Below the pieces are notes generated by a model. It did not search any database. It saw only the letters and a program-made list of their open reading frames with translations, and was not told where the DNA came from. Below, in pieces: positions 5,432-8,335 of a DNA stretch of 8,335 nucleotides (positions are counted from its first letter, which is position 1; every line of letters begins with the position of its first letter). This DNA comes from JACRBT01 sp964474285. Its GTDB lineage: Bacteria; Chloroflexota; Dehalococcoidia; Tepidiformales; Tepidiformaceae. The stretch covers positions 1 through 8,335 of the forward strand of contig CAYYSD010000134.1 in assembly GCA_964474285.1 (NCBI GenBank), written 5' to 3'. The translations under genes and the position numbers were made by a program.

Positions 5432-6202
5432 TCAGATGAGACGGGCAAGGGCATCGAGGTCCCGGACGACAATTTCGCGGCGGCGGATTTCGACGACGCC
5501 GTCTTGTTCCATGACTCGCAGCGTACGGCTGACGACTTCGCGCACGGACCCGACGAGCGAGGCCAGGTCCTGCTGGGTCATGACGCGGGGGACGACGATG
5601 CCCTCGGTGGAGGGGGAGCCTTCTTCGCGCGCGAGCATATAGAGGTAGCGCGCGATTCGGTTCTGGACTGTCTGCAGGCTGAGCTGTTCGACAAGCTCCG
5701 TGAAGGAGCGGAGGCGGCGCGCGAAGTGCTGAAGCAGCGCGTCATTCACCTCCGGGAACTGTTTGCCGAGCGCCGTCACCGCGGTGGTGGGAAAGAGGAT
5801 AGCTACCGCAGGTTCCAGGGCTTCGACTGTCGCGGGGTTCGGGCCACCATCGAAGACGGGGACTTCGCCAAAGGTATCTCCGGCGGCGGCGAGCCGGAAG
5901 ATCTGTTCTCGGCCATCTGCGCCGGTGCGGAAGATGCGGGCACGGCCGCTGCGAACCAGGTAGAAGCCCAGGCAGGGTTCGCCTTCCACGACAACGAATT
6001 CGCGAGGGCCGCGGACAAGCACCTGGAGATGCCTCGCGAAGCGGGCCACCTCCGCGTCGGGCACCGAAGCGAAATAGGGAACCATCCGGACATCGGCGAG
6101 GGTCGCAACGTGATGGGTCACACGCGAAGTATGCGCGGAGCGCACGTGTGAGGCACGAATGGGCCCGTGGATTCGGTCCAACTGGCACTGTGATTCGGCC
6201 AT
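5432..6202 (-). CDS. Crp/Fnr-family transcriptional regulator
   Basis: This 256-residue protein has an N-terminal cyclic-nucleotide-binding-type beta-roll (about 38-150), a dimer helix (about 155-190) and a C-terminal winged helix (about 195-250). The recognition helix reads VGSVREVVSRTLRVMEQDG, placing R221, E222 and R226 where CRP has R180, E181 and R185, which contact GTGA half-sites. FNR's four cluster cysteines are absent (only C6 and C77). The CRP Arg-Ser cAMP contacts appear replaced in FGEVPVFDGGPNPATVEA. The ligand is therefore unknown; a DNR/NnrR-like NO or redox sensor is possible. The ATG at 6202 gives about 35 residues before the sensor domain. A GTG at 6121 would give a shorter N-terminus, so the start is not certain. 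It lies between the two operons and is probably their regulator, with a candidate operator in its own promoter. Confidence 0.88.
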   Translation of the reverse strand: MAESQCQLDRIHGPIRASHVRSAHTSRVTHHVATLADVRMVPYFASVPDAEVARFARHLQVLVRGPREFVVVEGEPCLGFYLVRSGRARIFRTGADGREQIFRLAAAGDTFGEVPVFDGGPNPATVEALEPAVAILFPTTAVTALGKQFPEVNDALLQHFARRLRSFTELVEQLSLQTVQNRIARYLYMLAREEGSPSTEGIVVPRVMTQQDLASLVGSVREVVSRTLRVMEQDGVVEIRRREIVVRDLDALARLI

Positions 6203-6209
6203 CGCTCCG

Positions 6210-6215
6210 ATAGAA
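6210..6215 (-). promoter_or_regulatory. Weak possible -10 (TTCTAT) of the Crp/Fnr gene
   Basis: On the minus strand TTCTAT lies seven bases before the ATG at 6202. It matches TATAAT at only three positions. It is listed because a start of transcription near 6201-6202 would place the 6236-6249 palindrome at about -41.5, suggesting autoregulation. Confidence 0.22.
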
Positions 6216-6235
6216 CGTGTCTATTGAGTTCGCTG

Positions 6236-6249
6236 GTGACAAACGTCAC
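6236..6249. promoter_or_regulatory. Candidate Crp/Fnr-family operator (GTGAC-N4-GTCAC)
   Basis: GTGAC AAAC GTCAC is a perfect 5+5 palindrome in the 93-bp divergent promoter region between the regulator gene and the MobB-FmdE gene. With flanking bases it agrees with the CRP consensus TGTGA-N6-TCACA at 9 of 10 positions. Its centre is 41.5 bases from 6284 on the plus strand, 12 bases before the fusion-gene ATG, and 41.5 bases from 6201 on the minus strand, at the regulator's own start. One site could therefore serve both directions. Confidence 0.65.
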
Positions 6250-6282
6250 ATCGTTCCGTCCGGCGAAGGCGCGAAATGTGCA

Positions 6283-6290
6283 GGGGGAGG
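6283..6290 (+). promoter_or_regulatory. Shine-Dalgarno GGGGGAGG for the MobB-FmdE fusion gene
   Basis: A purine-rich ribosome site lies 5 bases before the ATG at 6296. It supports that start over an upstream in-frame TTG-type codon at 6224, whose extra 24 residues would run across the operator. Confidence 0.75.
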
Positions 6291-6295
6291 GTGTG

Positions 6296-7357
6296 ATGGA
6301 TCAGGTCACCCAGAGGAAGTACCCGGGTCCAGTGGTCGTGTGCGTGCGGGGACCGAGCCGGTCCGGGAAGACGGCGATGGTGGAGCGGCTCATTGAGCGT
6401 TTCCGCGTGACGGGACACCGGGCGGCGTGGGTGAAGCGGACGCACCACCTCCTGGACCTGCCGGAGAAGTCATCGGGCCGGGTCTGGACTCGCACGCCGG
6501 CGGCGATGGTGGTGGGAGCGAGCGACAGGGTGCAGGTCACGCTGCCGCCCGGGGACGATGACGAACTCAAGACGCTCTTGCGGGCGTGTCCGGCCGATGC
6601 CGACATCGTTCTGCTGGAAACGCACAGCCCCGAACCGTATCCAACGATCCTGTCCGAAGTACTGACGCCGGCTGCCGGCGAATCTGTCATCGGTCGATGG
6701 GCGCCTGGCGCCGACCTCGAATCCGTAGCCTCGAGGTTGGCGCCAGACATTCTCGCGCTGCTCCCGGAGAGCCGGGAGCTTGACCTGGCGCTGCGCGGCG
6801 CGATGAGCCTGCACGGCGGGCACGCCTGCGCAGGCCTTGTGCTGGGGACACGGCTGGCGCTGGCGGGCGCGCGGGCGGTTGGGGTGCCGGTTCCGGACCA
6901 GTCGAAGCGGCTGCTGGTGGTCGCGGAGATGGACCGCTGCGCAGTTGACGCGCTCCAGGCGGTGACGGGATGCCGCCCGGGACGCCGGACGCTGAGGATC
7001 CTGGACTACGGCAAGCTGGCGGCGACGTTCATCGACGAGCAAGCCGGGCGGGCGGTGCGCGTGGCGGCGCGTGGCGACCTGCGCGAGCGCGCCGGCGTGG
7101 TTGCGGATCCACGCGAACGGCACGAGGTGCAGCGGGCGGCCTACCTGCGAATGACCGACGACGAGTTGTTCAGCGTGGTTCGGACCGTGGCTGAAATAGG
7201 GCAATTCGACCGCCCGGGACCACCGGGCAGGCGAGTGACATGCCGCGGTTGCGGCGAAGAAGTATCGGATGGGCGCGACGTTTCGACTGAAGCAGGGCCG
7301 ATGTGCCGGCCTTGCGTGACGGCCGCAGCGGGCGCGCGAGAAGGAGGCACCGAGTGA
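6296..7357 (+). CDS. MobB-like GTPase / FmdE-like / zinc-finger fusion protein
   Basis: This 353-residue protein appears to join three modules. Residues 12-155 resemble MobB, the GTP-binding adaptor of molybdopterin-guanine dinucleotide synthesis: a P-loop at 19-26 (GPSRSGKT), then GHRAAWVKRTHHLLDL, with a strand ending LLETHSPEP. Residues 165-300 resemble FmdE, a domain first named from formylmethanofuran dehydrogenase gene clusters: HGGHACAGLVLGTRLA (173-188), EMDRCAVDALQAVTGC (211-226) and LDYGKLAATFID (236-247). Residues 316-340 form a C-x2-C-x17-C-x2-C zinc finger, as often found at FmdE C-termini. The next gene, a molybdopterin oxidoreductase, starts on the last base of its stop codon. 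It is probably a cytoplasmic factor for loading or maturing Mo-bis-MGD into that enzyme. The domain calls are pattern-based and the exact reaction is inferred. Confidence 0.75.
   Translation: MDQVTQRKYPGPVVVCVRGPSRSGKTAMVERLIERFRVTGHRAAWVKRTHHLLDLPEKSSGRVWTRTPAAMVVGASDRVQVTLPPGDDDELKTLLRACPADADIVLLETHSPEPYPTILSEVLTPAAGESVIGRWAPGADLESVASRLAPDILALLPESRELDLALRGAMSLHGGHACAGLVLGTRLALAGARAVGVPVPDQSKRLLVVAEMDRCAVDALQAVTGCRPGRRTLRILDYGKLAATFIDEQAGRAVRVAARGDLRERAGVVADPRERHEVQRAAYLRMTDDELFSVVRTVAEIGQFDRPGPPGRRVTCRGCGEEVSDGRDVSTEAGPMCRPCVTAAAGAREGGTE
7341..7347 (+). promoter_or_regulatory. Shine-Dalgarno AAGGAGG for the molybdoenzyme alpha-subunit gene
   Basis: A full-consensus site lies 9 bases before the ATG at 7357, within the last codons of the fusion gene. 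It supports efficient independent initiation of the large subunit and fixes its start, which keeps the twin-arginine motif complete. Confidence 0.85.
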
Positions 7358-8335
7358 TGAACAGACGCGGATTCCTGAAACTGACCGGGGGAGCGGGTGC
7401 GGCGGCGACGGCGATGTACCTGGAGACGCAGCTTTCGTTTCTCCAGGCTGCCCCGGGAATCGACAACCCGCTGGCCACGTATCCCAACCGTGGGTGGGAG
7501 CGGATCTACCGGGACCAGTACCACTACGACAGCAGCTTCACGTTCGTGTGCGCGCCGAACTGCACACACAACTGCCGCCTGCGCGCGTTCGTGCGCAACG
7601 GGGTGGTGCTCCGGACCGAACAGAACTACGACGGCCAGAATGTGGGCGACCTGCAGGGCAACAAGTCCACGAACGCCTGGAACCCGCGCGGCTGCAACAA
7701 GGGCGCGACGCTCACGCGGCGCATCTACGGGCCGTACCGCCTGAAGCAACCGATGATCCGGGCCGGGTGGAAGCGCTGGGCAGACGACGGATTCCCGGCG
7801 CTGGATACCGCGGCGCGGAAGAAGTACATGTTCGACGCGCGCGGCAAAGACACGTTCGTGAAGATGAAGTGGGAGGACACTTTCCGCTACGCGGCGAAGG
7901 GCCTGATCGCGACGGCGAAGCGGTATTCCGGACCAGAGGGCAAGGCGATCCTCACCGGTGAGGGCTACCAGCCGGAGATGATCGACGAAATGGAGATGGC
8001 CGGCACGCGCACATTCAAGCTGCGCGGCGGAATGGGCCTCCTCGGCGTCATGGGCAAGTACGGCATGTACCGCAACAACAACATGATGGCGATCCTGGAC
8101 ACGATCGTCCGGGGCGTGCCTCACGAGCAGGCGAAGGGCGGGCGCAATTTCTCGAACTACACCTGGCACGGGGACCAGGCCCCGGGAACACCGTTCGTCA
8201 CCGGTCTCCAGAACTCGGACTGCGACTTTAACGACATGCGCAGCGCCAAGCTTCACATCGGCGTGGGCAAGAACCTCGTCGAAAACAAGATGGCGGACGC
8301 GCACTTCTTCATCGAGATGATGGAGCGCGGCGGCA
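7357..8335 (+). CDS. Tat-exported nitrate reductase / nitrite oxidoreductase-type alpha subunit (3'-truncated)
   Basis: The first 326 residues are present; enzymes of this type usually exceed 1,000, so most of the gene lies beyond the window. The N-terminus NRRGFLKLTGG is a twin-arginine signal, implying export of the folded cofactor-loaded enzyme. An Fe-S (FS0) motif follows: C65-x3-C69-x3-C73-x39-C113. The block YTWHGDQAPGTP holds D273, which aligns with the Mo-ligating Asp of NarG and places it in DMSO reductase family type II. E. coli NarG is cytoplasm-facing and uses His at the first cluster position, whereas this protein has Cys and an export signal. It therefore resembles archaeal-type periplasmic nitrate reductases or exported NxrA, possibly selenate/chlorate relatives. 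Direction of catalysis cannot be decided here. A beta Fe-S subunit gene is expected downstream. It overlaps the fusion gene by one base. Confidence 0.85.
   Translation, partial: MNRRGFLKLTGGAGAAATAMYLETQLSFLQAAPGIDNPLATYPNRGWERIYRDQYHYDSSFTFVCAPNCTHNCRLRAFVRNGVVLRTEQNYDGQNVGDLQGNKSTNAWNPRGCNKGATLTRRIYGPYRLKQPMIRAGWKRWADDGFPALDTAARKKYMFDARGKDTFVKMKWEDTFRYAAKGLIATAKRYSGPEGKAILTGEGYQPEMIDEMEMAGTRTFKLRGGMGLLGVMGKYGMYRNNNMMAILDTIVRGVPHEQAKGGRNFSNYTWHGDQAPGTPFVTGLQNSDCDFNDMRSAKLHIGVGKNLVENKMADAHFFIEMMERGG

Noticed and set aside
6110..6121. GTGA-N4-TCAC palindrome inside the regulator coding region
   Set aside because: The half-site spacing is two bases shorter than in the two promoter sites (GTGA-N6-TCAC), and it lies within codons near an alternative start. 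Not the same operator.
5504..6151. Plus-strand open frame (215 codons) opposite the Crp/Fnr gene
   Set aside because: The minus strand encodes a full sensor plus winged-helix protein; the plus frame has no recognisable domain and no ribosome site.
6401..6420. GTGAC-like inverted sequence early in the fusion gene
   Set aside because: Arms are separated by only two bases and it is inside coding sequence; probably chance in GC-rich DNA.
7141..8304. Minus-strand open frame (387 codons) opposite the molybdoenzyme gene
   Set aside because: It is antisense to a gene with a Tat signal, Fe-S motif and Mo-ligand block; it is a shadow of GC-rich codon structure.
1..8335. CRISPR arrays, tRNA/rRNA genes, insertion sequences or attachment sites
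   Set aside because: Looked for regularly spaced repeats, cloverleaf-like segments, transposase motifs and terminal inverted repeats; none could be supported. There is also no gene-free stretch above 300 bases.

Overview
The window is GC-rich throughout, with densely packed genes and start codons that often sit against the preceding gene. The predicted proteins suggest a bacterium with anaerobic or micro-oxic respiration on a molybdenum enzyme. A Chloroflexota-like organism is a reasonable guess from the DUF2249 / DUF59 / exported nitrate-reductase-type mix and possible leaderless starts. That placement is inference; no rRNA or marker gene is present.

Left part (1-3525), accessory and metabolic genes on the + strand: the tail of an AbrB/MazE-type antitoxin and its PIN-domain (VapC) toxin; a family 1 beta-glucosidase with both catalytic glutamates; a histidine phosphatase (phosphoglycerate mutase-like); and a CoA-transferase beta subunit with no alpha partner beside it. 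A strong hairpin starts two bases after this last gene.

Right part (3527-8335), a coherent respiratory locus. A three-gene operon (DUF2249 protein, roughly 12-helix membrane protein, DUF59/SufT-PaaD-like Fe-S protein), joined by two ATGA overlaps, ends 3 bp from a convergent Crp/Fnr-family regulator. Divergent from that regulator is a second operon: an unusual MobB-FmdE-zinc-finger fusion protein, followed with a 1-base overlap by the start of a Tat-exported molybdopterin oxidoreductase alpha subunit (nitrate reductase / nitrite oxidoreductase type, DMSO reductase type II). This last gene runs off the window.

The two operons and the regulator appear to be one regulon. The palindrome GTGAC-N4-GTCAC lies in the divergent promoter (6236-6249), and a near-copy GTGAC-N4-GTCGC lies upstream of the DUF2249 operon (3543-3556). 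The regulator's recognition helix carries the Arg-Glu-(x3)-Arg pattern that CRP uses to read GTGA. The working model is that the regulator switches on a molybdoenzyme, a dedicated cofactor-handling fusion protein, an Fe-S assembly helper and a heme-copper-like membrane protein together. Its ligand is unknown, because neither FNR-type cysteines nor the CRP cAMP contacts are seen.
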